From NCBI RefSeq assembly GCF_007859295.1, contig NZ_VOHB01000002.1, positions 993,624 through 1,057,623 of the forward strand: DNA of 64,000 nucleotides, written 5' to 3'. The DNA comes from Planococcus sp. CPCC 101016. GTDB lineage: Bacteria > Bacillota > Bacilli > Bacillales_A > Planococcaceae. Position numbers and translations under genes: made by a program. Numbering within the stretch: the first letter of the stretch is position 1; every line of letters starts with the position of its first letter. Positions 25,839-34,607 of the stretch are shown piece by piece. Under the pieces are notes generated by a model. The model saw only the letters and a list, made by a program, of their open reading frames with translations. It did not search any database and was not told the origin of the DNA.

Positions 25839-26843
25839 TCAATTTGATACTTTCTCCAGTTTCTTTTGTCGGTAAGCAGGGAAGAACTCTGTTTTCCTGC
25901 TTACTTTGACTTGTTCGCACAAGGCGTCATAAACAGAGTCGTTCCATATTTTAAAGCCGAAATAATATTCGAATTCCGTATTTTTTCCGAATTGCTTTTT
26001 GAATAAAAATAAGCTATCTTCGGGATCTTGAGTGCGTCCGCCGCCGTCATGGATTAGCGATATGCCATTGTCTTTACCCCATAAAGCAAGTGCATACTGC
26101 AATACATAAGCGGGAGACAAGTGATGATATTCTTTTAATGTCCCGGAGAGATGGGTATGGATCAAGTCGTTGTAAAAGAAGCTCAACCCCATTCCGATAA
26201 TTTCATCTTCGTAACTGACTTCGGTCAGCAAAATGTTAGCGCCAAAATAACGGAGACAATCAGAAAAATATTCATCATCGAAATAGTAGATGTCGGCTGC
26301 TTTGTTGCGATCCATCGTTGAGTAGTAAATGCGTTTAAAATCTTTTAAATCTGGTGGGTTAATGGTGATGGAGAATGAAACACCGCTCTTGAGGGCTTTA
26401 CGTATATTTCTTCTGCAGGATTTAGAAAACTCATTCTGCACCGGATCATTGTACGCCTGCAAATTCGTTCCTGTTGTATTCCTCCTATGTATGATTTCAT
26501 AGCAGGATTTAAAATCTTGAGCGTTTGAAAAAACAGGATGGAACCGGACCGATTCACTGACGATGCGATTTTCCTGGCAATAGCTCTGGAATGATTCTTG
26601 AAAAAGCTTCGCCAACGCTTCTTTGTTTTCTTCAGAAACACCACTCATCAATGGTCCGCCGTAGCCATAAGGTGTTACCAGGTCAAAATAGGATTCTCCC
26701 TCAATTTTGACAGGAATCTCTTTTTTAATAAATTGATGGTAGACCGTTCCGATGGTATGGGTAAATTCAAAAACCTCGCAGTTTCCTCCTTCAATTTTCT
26801 CGTATAGCCTGCCATACTTTTTTTCGAAAAATAAATCACGCAC
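25839..26843 (-). CDS. FemAB/GNAT-like acyltransferase, paralogue 5
   Basis: This 334-aa protein contains YFDLVTPYGYGGP, VRFHPVFSNAQDF, SKSCRRNIRKALKSGV, YYFDDEYFSDCLRYFG, HTHLSGTLKEYHHLSPAYVLQYALALWGK and HDGGGRTQDPEDSLFLFKKQFG. The ATG at 26849 follows GAGGT with no spacing. The GTG two codons later has proper spacing and aligns with the M-x-D-[IL]-[YF] N termini of the paralogues, so it is chosen. It is most like copies 1 and 3 in the GGGRT loop. It may N-acylate an amino sugar of the polymer; this is inference. Confidence 0.8.
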   Translation of the reverse strand: MRDLFFEKKYGRLYEKIEGGNCEVFEFTHTIGTVYHQFIKKEIPVKIEGESYFDLVTPYGYGGPLMSGVSEENKEALAKLFQESFQSYCQENRIVSESVRFHPVFSNAQDFKSCYEIIHRRNTTGTNLQAYNDPVQNEFSKSCRRNIRKALKSGVSFSITINPPDLKDFKRIYYSTMDRNKAADIYYFDDEYFSDCLRYFGANILLTEVSYEDEIIGMGLSFFYNDLIHTHLSGTLKEYHHLSPAYVLQYALALWGKDNGISLIHDGGGRTQDPEDSLFLFKKQFGKNTEFEYYFGFKIWNDSVYDALCEQVKVSRKTEFFPAYRQKKLEKVSN

Positions 26844-27149
26844 ATGCATACCTCTTTTCTTTGTGAAGGATAAATAAGTTATGTAATATAACTAAATTTT
26901 CTAATAAATTGATACTCATAATGATTATAGCGGAAATAATAGGGAAATGCGAGGACAAATCCAACTTTATTATCCAACTAATTGGAAGAAGCCATGAATA
27001 ATGGGATAGAATAAGGAGGTAACTGGGTAATATTTAAAAATAAATAGTATTCAGAAATATGTGCATTTTTAGAATTATTGACTTATACTGAATGTATGTA
27101 AGTTAATCAAAGTGTTGAAAGGTCAATATGGTACTGATTAAAGGGGAGA
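26844..27149. other. intergenic region before module copy 2
   Basis: No gene is supported. An orphan ribosome-site-like AAGGAGGT at about 27015 has no following frame and may be a deletion scar, since VanZ-like and small genes exist at the equivalent place in copy 1. TTGACT near 27090 is a possible -35, without a clear -10. Confidence 0.3.
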
Positions 27150-28280
27150 ATGTCAAAGATGACCAATAAAATGACTCGTTGGTTTTTATATTTTTTAGGA
27201 ATCTACGGATTAACCCTTGTTTTTTTTATGGGAAAGGATTTTTTGTTTTCTGAAGAACAGATAGATGCAAAAACACAATTTGGAGCAGAAGGTGACGGCA
27301 TGACTGATGATACGCAGGCCATTCAAACGGCAATTGATGAAACCCCGATTGGCGAAACTTTACGTATTCCGGCGGGTCTTTATAAATTAAGCAAGAATCC
27401 GGATTTTAAAGCAATTACCGGATACGGTGAAAGTTATTTCGCTTTAAAAATATCAAAGCCAATCACTATAATTATGGACCAGGCAATTTTTCAGACGGAA
27501 GCGGATGGTCAATATGGTGTGTTTTGGGTTACCGATACAGCAGATGTGCATTTGAAAGGTGGTTTCTTGATCGGTGATAAAATGCCTGAGAGTGGATCGC
27601 TGGTTTCTAATATCGCTATTTTGTTGCAAGACAGCCAAAAAAGTTCAATTGAGAATGTTTATACCAAAAATCATTCCCAAGGAATCCATCTTCATCATGC
27701 CAATGATAATCTTATACGAAATGTGACCAGTGAATTCAATTACGGTTCCGGCATCATCAACTTTGCATCGGATTATAATACGATTGAATCTTGTATTGTC
27801 AGAAATTCCGGAGATGGACACCTGTCTTTATTCGGAGGCGGTAAACAAAATCTCGTTAAAGGATGCGTTGTAACAGAAGATCGCAAAGGGTTTACAGATC
27901 AGCAGGGCATTACAGTGGAAAGTGAAAAGAACAGCATTATTGAAAAAAATACAGTGAGCGGCTTCTATTATGGAATTGATATCAAAAACGGAGCAGACTC
28001 GAATACAATCAAAGGCAACTTGACCTATAACAATGAATACAATATTGCGGTGCGGCCAGGTGATGGGGGTAATAACTTGATGACGCCGAGCCATAATATC
28101 AGTATCATCAATAATTTGGCTCTCAATCCTCGTGAAGGTTCAGAGCGGGGAATTTATATTAATATCGGAGACGGACACGTTATCCGCGGGAATACGGTGG
28201 AAGAGAATAACCTCATTCTGCGGGATAAAGAATTGAGAGTCAGGTATCAGAAAGCTAACTTTCAAATTTCAGATAAGTAA
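27150..28280 (+). CDS. right-handed beta-helix repeat protein (copy 2)
   Basis: This 376-aa protein has a membrane anchor near the N terminus (about residues 10-27) and a beta-helix body. FGAEGDGMTDDTQAIQTAI (about 44-62) is the standard pectate-lyase-3 entry motif. The body is closely similar to the protein at 18993, with NYGSGIINFASDYNTIESCIVRN, DGHLSLFGGG, DQQGITVESEKNSIIEKNTVSGFYYGID and NNEYNIAVRPGDGG. It is probably a surface polysaccharide lyase, epimerase or binding protein. The start is ATG 27150, or ATG 27159, which has the more usual distance from AAGGGGAG. Confidence 0.82.
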   Translation: MSKMTNKMTRWFLYFLGIYGLTLVFFMGKDFLFSEEQIDAKTQFGAEGDGMTDDTQAIQTAIDETPIGETLRIPAGLYKLSKNPDFKAITGYGESYFALKISKPITIIMDQAIFQTEADGQYGVFWVTDTADVHLKGGFLIGDKMPESGSLVSNIAILLQDSQKSSIENVYTKNHSQGIHLHHANDNLIRNVTSEFNYGSGIINFASDYNTIESCIVRNSGDGHLSLFGGGKQNLVKGCVVTEDRKGFTDQQGITVESEKNSIIEKNTVSGFYYGIDIKNGADSNTIKGNLTYNNEYNIAVRPGDGGNNLMTPSHNISIINNLALNPREGSERGIYINIGDGHVIRGNTVEENNLILRDKELRVRYQKANFQISDK

Positions 28281-28287
28281 AAAACAG

Positions 28288-28309
28288 AAATTTACACCAA
28301 TGTAAATTT
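28288..28309 (+). terminator. weak hairpin after beta-helix gene 2
   Basis: AAATTTACA/TGTAAATTT is a perfect 9-bp AT-rich stem with a 4-nt loop; no clear T-tract follows, so read-through is likely. Confidence 0.4.
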
Positions 28310-28351
28310 GTTGTCAATTTATCTGAATAATACATTTAATCTTGTTTTCTG

Positions 28352-28360
28352 TGCTAGAAT
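28352..28360 (+). promoter_or_regulatory. extended -10 promoter of GT2 copy 2 (variant D)
   Basis: TGCTAGAAT (28352-28360) shares the TGnTAGAAT -10 with copies C, E and F. The upstream ATAAT-N4-ATTAT is not at the expected place; only TTTATCTG occurs, about 34 nt before the hexamer. Confidence 0.45.
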
Positions 28361-28476
28361 ATGAAAAACAACAGGAATGTAGCTGCATCATTTAACGAAA
28401 TCTCTATAAAGGGATTTGAGTTGTGCATGATAACTGATGACAAAAACTTACTTAATCGAAGAGGAGTCTGTAATTT

Positions 28477-29388
28477 ATGGCAAAAGAGATAATGGTGAGT
28501 ATCGAGTGTACCAGCTATAACCACGAAGATTTTATAGCTGAAGCCTTGGACAGCATGCTGATGCAGCGAACAAACTTTGCTTATGAGATCCTGATCCATG
28601 ATGATGCATCTACTGACGGGACAGCGGACATTATAAGAAGGTATGAACAAAAATATCCGGAAATCATCAAACCGATCTATCAGACAGAAAATCAATATTC
28701 AAAAGGTGTCCTTGTAGAGTTATTCAATCACGAACGAGCAAGAGGCAAATACATGGCTATTTGTGAAGGTGATGATTATTGGACGGATTCAAATAAATTG
28801 CAGAAACAAGTGGATTACATGGAAGCTCATCCGGAATGCAGCATGTGTGTGCATGCAGCTGAACGGGTCTCTGCTATAACCAAAAAAACGGTTTCCGCCA
28901 TCCGGCCGAGTCATAAAAACAGAATCTTTTCAGTAGAAGAAGTGATTGAAGGTGGAGGTGACTTGTTCGCTACAAATTCAATTGTCTATTCCCGAGAAAA
29001 GATGCCCGAGATGCCGGAATTTTATTTGAATGCAACAATTGGTGACTATCCATTGGTCATCTGTGGTGCGTTAAATGGAACAGTTTATTATATAGATGAA
29101 AACATGGCAGCTTACCGCGTAGAGGTCAAGGGATCTTGGACTGCCGTTCAGGTCTCTGACGTCTCCAAAAAGCAGGAACATCTGCAGGAAGTCGCAGCGA
29201 TGTTGGATGAGATAAATGTCTATACCAACTACAAATATGATCATGTCATCAGCCGAACAAAGAGGCGGGATCGTTTTTATATTTTGCTTAAGCAGCTGCG
29301 GATAAAAGAGACCTTGAAAAGAGGGTATCGCCAGTTTTACATGAAACCCGAATTCTTCAGAAGGGTTTTTAAAAGAATTACCATTTGA
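28477..29388 (+). CDS. family 2 glycosyltransferase (module copy 2)
   Basis: This 303-aa GT-A enzyme is closely related to the protein at 21704: MVSIECTSYNHEDFIAEALD, IHDDASTDGT, IYQTENQYSKGVLVELFNH, CEGDDYWTD, QKQVDYMEAHPECSM and IEGGGDLFATN. The C-terminal third diverges more, as does the acceptor side, so it may transfer to a different acceptor. It is a cytosolic, membrane-associated enzyme of repeat-unit assembly. It ends at a strong terminator, unlike copy 1, which runs on into its Wzx gene. Confidence 0.85.
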   Translation: MAKEIMVSIECTSYNHEDFIAEALDSMLMQRTNFAYEILIHDDASTDGTADIIRRYEQKYPEIIKPIYQTENQYSKGVLVELFNHERARGKYMAICEGDDYWTDSNKLQKQVDYMEAHPECSMCVHAAERVSAITKKTVSAIRPSHKNRIFSVEEVIEGGGDLFATNSIVYSREKMPEMPEFYLNATIGDYPLVICGALNGTVYYIDENMAAYRVEVKGSWTAVQVSDVSKKQEHLQEVAAMLDEINVYTNYKYDHVISRTKRRDRFYILLKQLRIKETLKRGYRQFYMKPEFFRRVFKRITI

Positions 29389-29414
29389 AAGTGATGGAAT
29401 TATAAAATGACAAA

Positions 29415-29461
29415 GACAGTTTCAAAGCTCAGTAACAAGAGCTTTTTGGAACTGTTTTTTT
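29415..29461 (+). terminator. rho-independent terminator of GT2 copy 2
   Basis: ACAGTTTCAAAGCTC pairs with GAGCTTTTTGGAACTGT (two irregularities), followed by TTTTTT. The remaining gap up to the promoter at 29722 shows no gene or clear structure. Confidence 0.75.
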
Positions 29462-29721
29462 GTTTTCTTGTGTTAAATCGACGTTTTTAAAAGATAAATT
29501 GGCATAGAGGAAATTTGCCGATTCTATAAGTAGAAATTACCAGTCAGTTAGCAAGATTGTCCTATAAAAGCTTTTGAAAAAATGCTTTGATGATTTTTAC
29601 AAGAAATAGGAAGGATATAACAATTACATAAGACATCTTACGCGGAATTTTGACGAAAGAATGCTTCATTTATCTTTTTGGCCATAGATAGTGGAATAAT
29701 TTGCATAATAAAAATAAAAAA

Positions 29722-29766
29722 ATAATCTAAATTATCTGTTATTTATGACTTATAGTATGTTAGAAT
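29722..29766 (+). promoter_or_regulatory. promoter with ATAAT-N4-ATTAT element (copy E)
   Basis: ATAAT-CTAA-ATTAT (29722-29735) is followed by CTGT and, 25 nt after the element, by the extended -10 TGTTAGAAT (hexamer 29761-29766). A leader of about 180 nt precedes the Wzx 2 gene. Confidence 0.7.
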
Positions 29767-29953
29767 GAAAATTAAGAATGAGAAATAAGCACAAAGTAGC
29801 GTATCTGAAATGGAGGTTAATTTATTTTTTTAAAAAAAGATGTCATATACCTATATTTTTTATGGGAGCATTAAACTGAATTGAACTTTCTGAACATTAA
29901 GACGTTATATAGGTTGATCTGCAGTAAAAGTTTTTTTCGTTAGGAGCCGGCAG

Positions 29954-31432
29954 ATGAAACAGGAAAATTCATTGAAGAAAAAAACGATCAGCGGCTTGCT
30001 TTGGAGCTTCGGGGATATGATGGGCAACCAAGGGGTCCAGTTCATTATCCAAATCATCTTGGCGCGTCTATTGGCACCTGAAGATTTCGGAATAATCGGA
30101 ATGATACTGGTGTTTGTGGCACTTTCGAATTCCCTAGTCGATAGCGGCTTTACGCAAGCGTTGATTCGTGATCAAAAAGCCAACCAAACCGATTATTCGA
30201 CAGTTTTCTATTTTAACTTGGCTGTATCCATCTTTATTTATGGAGTGCTGTTCTTATCGGCGCCGCTCATCAGCAACTTCTTTGATGAAGCACAATTGAC
30301 TTCAATTGTCAGAGTGCTGGCCTTAGGTGTCATCATCAATGCATTCTCAATCATTCCAAGAGCGATGTTCACCAAAGAAGTAGACTTCAAAGTGCAGGCG
30401 AAAGTCAATATGGCAGCAAGTGTGCTTTCTGGAGCAGTGGCAGTCGCAATGGCGCTGATTGGCTTCGGTGTATGGAGTCTTGTGGTTCGAATGCTGGCAT
30501 TGAATGGAGTTCAAGCTCTAATGCTGATGTTCTACAGAAGGTGGCGGCCCTCACTGGTTTTCAGCACAGTGTCGTTCAAGCGGTTATTCGGTTTTGGATG
30601 GAAGCTGCTCGTTTCAGGGCTGATTGATACGGCTTATAACAATGTTTATTACCTCATTATTGGAAAGCAATATACTGCCGCATCTCTCGGATATTATACG
30701 AACGCTGCGAAATTCAGCGATGTCGCAACACAGACTTTAACTGCAACTATTCAACGAGTGACGTATCCGGTATTGAGCGGAATCCAAGACCAGGAAGAAA
30801 GGTTGAAGAATAGCTTCAAAAAAGTCATCAAGCTTTCGGGGTTTCTGATCTTTCCGATTATGGTGGGAGTGGCAGCAGTCGCAGAACCGTTGATTTACTT
30901 GATTTTTGGTGAAAAGTGGATGACCATGGTCCCTTATTTCCAACTTTTGTGCATCGCCGGCATGTTGTATCCGATCCATGCCTTAAATTTAAATATCCTC
31001 CAGGTAAAAGGCCGCTCTGATTTATTTTTGTATCTGGAAATTATTAAGACCATCGTTCCGACCGTACTGATTTTCCTTGTCATCTGGATGGATTGGGGGC
31101 TCACTGCTTTAGTCGCGACCGTTGTACTTGATTCACACATTTCCTTGTTCATCAATATTTACTTTTCAGGGCGGGAGATTTCGTATAGCGTCAAAGAACA
31201 GATTCGGGACTTGCTGCCAATTTATGCAATTTCCCTTGGAATGGGAGCTGCAGTTTATGGACTTGGCCAACTTGTTTCTTTTCCAGCGGCTTTGACCATC
31301 CTTGTGCAAATCGGAATTGGAATAGTGCTCTATATTGGGATATCCAAACTGTTGAAAATTGAAGAATTCGATACGGTCTATGATTTGCTGGTACCTGTAA
31401 TAAAAAAGATAAAACCCGCTAAGACGGGCTGA
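29954..31432 (+). CDS. polysaccharide flippase, MOP superfamily (Wzx 2)
   Basis: This 492-aa, 12-14 helix membrane protein is closely similar to Wzx 1: KKKTISGLLWSFGDMMGNQG, GIIGMILVFVALSNSLVDSGFTQALIR, KRLFGFGWKLLVSGLID and FGEKWMTMVPYFQLL. It should translocate a lipid-linked repeat unit. Here it has its own promoter (copy E) and leads into the dTDP-amino-sugar genes, so it may form an operon with them (38 bp to the next start). Two near-identical flippases suggest either a duplicated system making two related glycans or a recent segmental duplication. Confidence 0.9.
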   Translation: MKQENSLKKKTISGLLWSFGDMMGNQGVQFIIQIILARLLAPEDFGIIGMILVFVALSNSLVDSGFTQALIRDQKANQTDYSTVFYFNLAVSIFIYGVLFLSAPLISNFFDEAQLTSIVRVLALGVIINAFSIIPRAMFTKEVDFKVQAKVNMAASVLSGAVAVAMALIGFGVWSLVVRMLALNGVQALMLMFYRRWRPSLVFSTVSFKRLFGFGWKLLVSGLIDTAYNNVYYLIIGKQYTAASLGYYTNAAKFSDVATQTLTATIQRVTYPVLSGIQDQEERLKNSFKKVIKLSGFLIFPIMVGVAAVAEPLIYLIFGEKWMTMVPYFQLLCIAGMLYPIHALNLNILQVKGRSDLFLYLEIIKTIVPTVLIFLVIWMDWGLTALVATVVLDSHISLFINIYFSGREISYSVKEQIRDLLPIYAISLGMGAAVYGLGQLVSFPAALTILVQIGIGIVLYIGISKLLKIEEFDTVYDLLVPVIKKIKPAKTG

Positions 31433-31470
31433 TTCATGGAAAAAAGTTTTGTATCTTGGGAGGGAATGTA

Positions 31471-32622
31471 ATGGCTAAAACTTTTGAACAACCGATTTAT
31501 GTGACGCGCCCATTATTACCGGATATTTCAGCTGTCACTGAACGCATGAAGACGGTATGGGACAGCAGACAGTTGACAAATTTTGGAGCGCAACACGATG
31601 AATTGAGCAGTCAGCTAAAAGAATACCTGGAAGTTGACCACATCTCCATGTTCTCTAATGGGACCTTGGCATTGCTGCTTGGCTTAAGAGCTTTAAATCT
31701 GACAGGCGAAGTCATTACGACACCTTTTACATTTCCTGCAACTGTACAGGCGTTGGATTGGAACAACCTAACACCGGTGTTTTGCGATATTGATCCGGTT
31801 AATTTTAATATCGACGCCGATAAAATCGAAGCGCTGATCACTGAAAAGACAAGCGCCATTCTGGGTGTCCATGTTTTTGGCAATCCGTGCGACGTCGAAA
31901 AGATCCAGGCGATTGCTGATAAGCATAAGCTGAAAGTGATTTACGACGGCGCCCATGCATTTGGTTCCAAAATACACGGCGTTCCCATTAGCAGCTTCGG
32001 TGATATGACAATGTTCAGTTTCCACGCAACGAAGTTGTTCAACACAGTTGAAGGAGGGGCCTTGACCTACAGCGACCCATCTCTCGACAGGCAATTGGAT
32101 TTGTTGCGAAATTTTGGAATTGTTAATTCTGAGGAAGTGGCATTGTCCGGGCTGAACGCTAAGCTGAATGAAATCCAAGCAGGGGTCGGTATCGAAGTGC
32201 TCAAAGTGGTGGAAGAAGAACGCAGTAAGCGCCACGCCATCAAAAGAGCATATGAAAAGAATTTAGCGGACATTGAAGGCATTCGGGTTTTGACGACTCT
32301 TGAAGATAAGTCCAGCAGTTATCAGTATTTTGTCATTGAAATCGATGAAGCGATATTTGGGCAGTCGAGAGACACGGTGCACCAAGAACTCCAGAAATAC
32401 AATGTGTTTGCGAGAAAGTATTTCTATCCTTTGTGCAGTGATTTTGAATGGTACGGCGAGTTGCCGTCTGCGCGCCCGGAAAATCTTCCGAATGCACAAA
32501 AGGCTGTTCAACAGGTGTTGGCACTACCATATTACGGTGACCTGCCGATCGAATCAGTCGAAGCGATCTGCGGCATTATCCGCGAACTTCATGTGACACA
32601 AAAAAGCCTATCTCAAATTTAA
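31471..32622 (+). CDS. DegT/DnrJ/EryC1/StrS sugar aminotransferase
   Basis: This 383-aa PLP enzyme has the cofactor loop [11 protein letters not shown] (about 56-66), [13 protein letters not shown] (the Asp contacting the PLP ring), and [17 protein letters not shown] carrying the Schiff-base lysine. It sits directly upstream of rfbA and rfbB. Without RfbC and RfbD in the window, it most likely aminates C4 (or C3) of dTDP-4-keto-6-deoxyglucose, as VioA-, DesI- or FdtB-type enzymes do. The ATG at 31471 follows GGGAGGG; the TTG at 31456 would overlap it. An N-acyltransferase should follow; FemAB/GNAT-like copies are candidates. Confidence 0.9.
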   Translation: MAKTFEQPIYVTRPLLPDISAVTERMKTVWDSRQLTNFGAQHDELSSQLKEYLEVDHISMFSNGTLALLLGLRALNLTGEVITTPFTFPATVQALDWNNLTPVFCDIDPVNFNIDADKIEALITEKTSAILGVHVFGNPCDVEKIQAIADKHKLKVIYDGAHAFGSKIHGVPISSFGDMTMFSFHATKLFNTVEGGALTYSDPSLDRQLDLLRNFGIVNSEEVALSGLNAKLNEIQAGVGIEVLKVVEEERSKRHAIKRAYEKNLADIEGIRVLTTLEDKSSSYQYFVIEIDEAIFGQSRDTVHQELQKYNVFARKYFYPLCSDFEWYGELPSARPENLPNAQKAVQQVLALPYYGDLPIESVEAICGIIRELHVTQKSLSQI

Positions 32623-32636
32623 GAAATGAGGGATCC

Positions 32637-33530
32637 ATGATGAAAGGAATTATTTTAGCTGGTGGAACGGGATCACGCCTTTACCCGTTAACTAAATCGA
32701 TTTCAAAACAAATGCTGCCTGTATACGATAAACCGATGATTTATTATCCGCTGTCCGTCCTTATGCTTGCGGGAATCAAGGAAATCCTCATCATCTCAAC
32801 GCCAAGAGACATTTCTGGATTTCTAAGTTTACTCGGCAATGGACAAAAACTTGGCATCAAACTGGAATATGCAATTCAGGAAGAGCCAAATGGATTGGCC
32901 GAAGCGTTTACGATTGGTGAAAGCTTTATCGGTGATTCGCCAGTGGCGCTGATTCTCGGAGACAATGTTTTTTACGGATCGGATTTTGGGAGCCGCCTGC
33001 AAGAGTCGGCAGAACTGACAAAGGGCAGCATCATCTTCGGCTGTCATGTAGCCGATCCGAGAGCTTACGGTGTTGTTGAAGTAGACGAGGAATTAAACGT
33101 CGTCTCCATCGAAGAAAAGCCGGAACATCCAAAGTCCTCCTATGCAGTTCCAGGCCTTTATTTCTTTGACAACCAAGTGGTTGAAATTGCTAAAGGAGTA
33201 GCGCCTTCACCGCGTGGGGAAAAGGAAATTACCTCCGTAGTCGATGAATACTTGAAGCGCGGCGAACTGCAGGTCAATGTCATGGGCCGTGGCTTGGCTT
33301 GGCTCGATACTGGGACGCACGAAGCCTTGCTGGAAGCTTCTAATTTCGTGGAAGCTATCCAAAAACGCCAAGGTTTGTATGTTGCCTGTATTGAAGAAAT
33401 TGCTTATCGAAGAGGCTATATCAGCCAAGCGCAATTGATTGAATTGGCGCAGCCGTTGAAGAAAACGGATTACGGTCAATATATGTTGGATATTGCGGCT
33501 GAAAAATCGCTTTTGCCGAATAACTTATAA
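32637..33530 (+). CDS. rfbA: glucose-1-phosphate thymidylyltransferase
   Basis: This 297-aa nucleotidyltransferase begins [21 protein letters not shown], followed by [25 protein letters not shown], the RmlA signature. Further motifs are LGDNVFYG and VEIEEKP-like [20 protein letters not shown]. It converts glucose-1-phosphate and dTTP into dTDP-glucose, the first step of the deoxysugar branch. Start ATG is 32637 or 32640. It is 14 bp downstream of the aminotransferase gene and 12 bp upstream of rfbB, so a single operon is likely. Confidence 0.95.
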   Translation: MMKGIILAGGTGSRLYPLTKSISKQMLPVYDKPMIYYPLSVLMLAGIKEILIISTPRDISGFLSLLGNGQKLGIKLEYAIQEEPNGLAEAFTIGESFIGDSPVALILGDNVFYGSDFGSRLQESAELTKGSIIFGCHVADPRAYGVVEVDEELNVVSIEEKPEHPKSSYAVPGLYFFDNQVVEIAKGVAPSPRGEKEITSVVDEYLKRGELQVNVMGRGLAWLDTGTHEALLEASNFVEAIQKRQGLYVACIEEIAYRRGYISQAQLIELAQPLKKTDYGQYMLDIAAEKSLLPNNL

Positions 33531-33542
33531 AGGGGCGCCTCC

Positions 33543-34559
33543 ATGGAAAATGTACTTGTAACCGGCGGAGCAGGCTTTATTGGAGGGAATTTTGTCCAAT
33601 ACATGGCTGATAAGTATCCGCAATATCATATATACAATTTGGATTTTTTGACTTATGCAGGAGACCTAACGAAGCATCAAAAAATTGAAAACAAACAGAA
33701 TTACAGCTTTGTCCATATCGATATCGCTGACCGGCAAACGGTCAGCGAATTGTTTGAACAGGTCGATTTCGCTTATGTTATCCATTTTGCGGCAGAAAGC
33801 CATGTCGACCGGTCCATCACGGATCCAGAAATCTTTATCCGGACCAATGTCTTGGGGACGCAAGTACTGCTAGATGCAGCCAAGCGAGCGAATATTAAAA
33901 AGTTTGTCCATGTCTCAACTGATGAAGTTTACGGAGAACTGGATTTTGATCCGGCAACTTTCTTCACAGAAGAAACACCGCTTCAGCCGAACAGTCCTTA
34001 CAGTGCCAGCAAAGCATCATCGGATCTTTTAGTGAGGGCGTATTACGAAACTTACGGCTTGCCGGTAAATATCACCCGCTGTTCGAATAACTACGGACCT
34101 TATCATTTTCCTGAGAAGCTGATTCCATTGACCATTTCCCGGGTGTTGAACGATCAGAAAGTGCCGGTTTATGGCGATGGAAAAAATGTCCGTGACTGGC
34201 TGCATGTGTTGGACCATTGTGCGGCGATTGATCTGGTGATGCATAGTGGCGAAATTGGTGAAGTCTACAATATTGGCGGCCATAACGAACAGACAAATCT
34301 TGAAGTGGTGCGCACCATTATCCGCGCGCTGGGTAAATCGGAAAACTTGATCGAATTTGTTGAAGATCGCTTAGGGCATGATAAGCGATATGCGATCGAT
34401 CCGACAAAAATTGAGCAATTGGGCTGGCGGCCTGTCTATGATTTTGAAGCGGGAATCGCCCAGACCGTTGACTGGTTTCTTGAAAACAAGGAATGGTGGG
34501 AGCAAATCATTAGCGGCGAATACCAGCAGTATTTTGATAAACAGTATGCGCGCAAATGA
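33543..34559 (+). CDS. rfbB: dTDP-glucose 4,6-dehydratase
   Basis: This 338-aa extended SDR protein has the NAD loop VTGGAGFIGGNFV (about 5-17), HFAAESHVDRSI, the STDEVYGEL segment with catalytic Thr-Asp-Glu, and YSASKASSDLLV with the Tyr-x3-Lys pair. It makes dTDP-4-keto-6-deoxyglucose. Neither the 3,5-epimerase (RfbC) nor the reductase (RfbD) is present in the window. So the product is probably channelled to the aminotransferase at 31471 instead of to L-rhamnose. Confidence 0.95.
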   Translation: MENVLVTGGAGFIGGNFVQYMADKYPQYHIYNLDFLTYAGDLTKHQKIENKQNYSFVHIDIADRQTVSELFEQVDFAYVIHFAAESHVDRSITDPEIFIRTNVLGTQVLLDAAKRANIKKFVHVSTDEVYGELDFDPATFFTEETPLQPNSPYSASKASSDLLVRAYYETYGLPVNITRCSNNYGPYHFPEKLIPLTISRVLNDQKVPVYGDGKNVRDWLHVLDHCAAIDLVMHSGEIGEVYNIGGHNEQTNLEVVRTIIRALGKSENLIEFVEDRLGHDKRYAIDPTKIEQLGWRPVYDFEAGIAQTVDWFLENKEWWEQIISGEYQQYFDKQYARK

Positions 34560-34607
34560 CGAAATGCGCATTGTCATGTATGCCGGTGGATAAGGGGGAA
34601 TTAGGTG

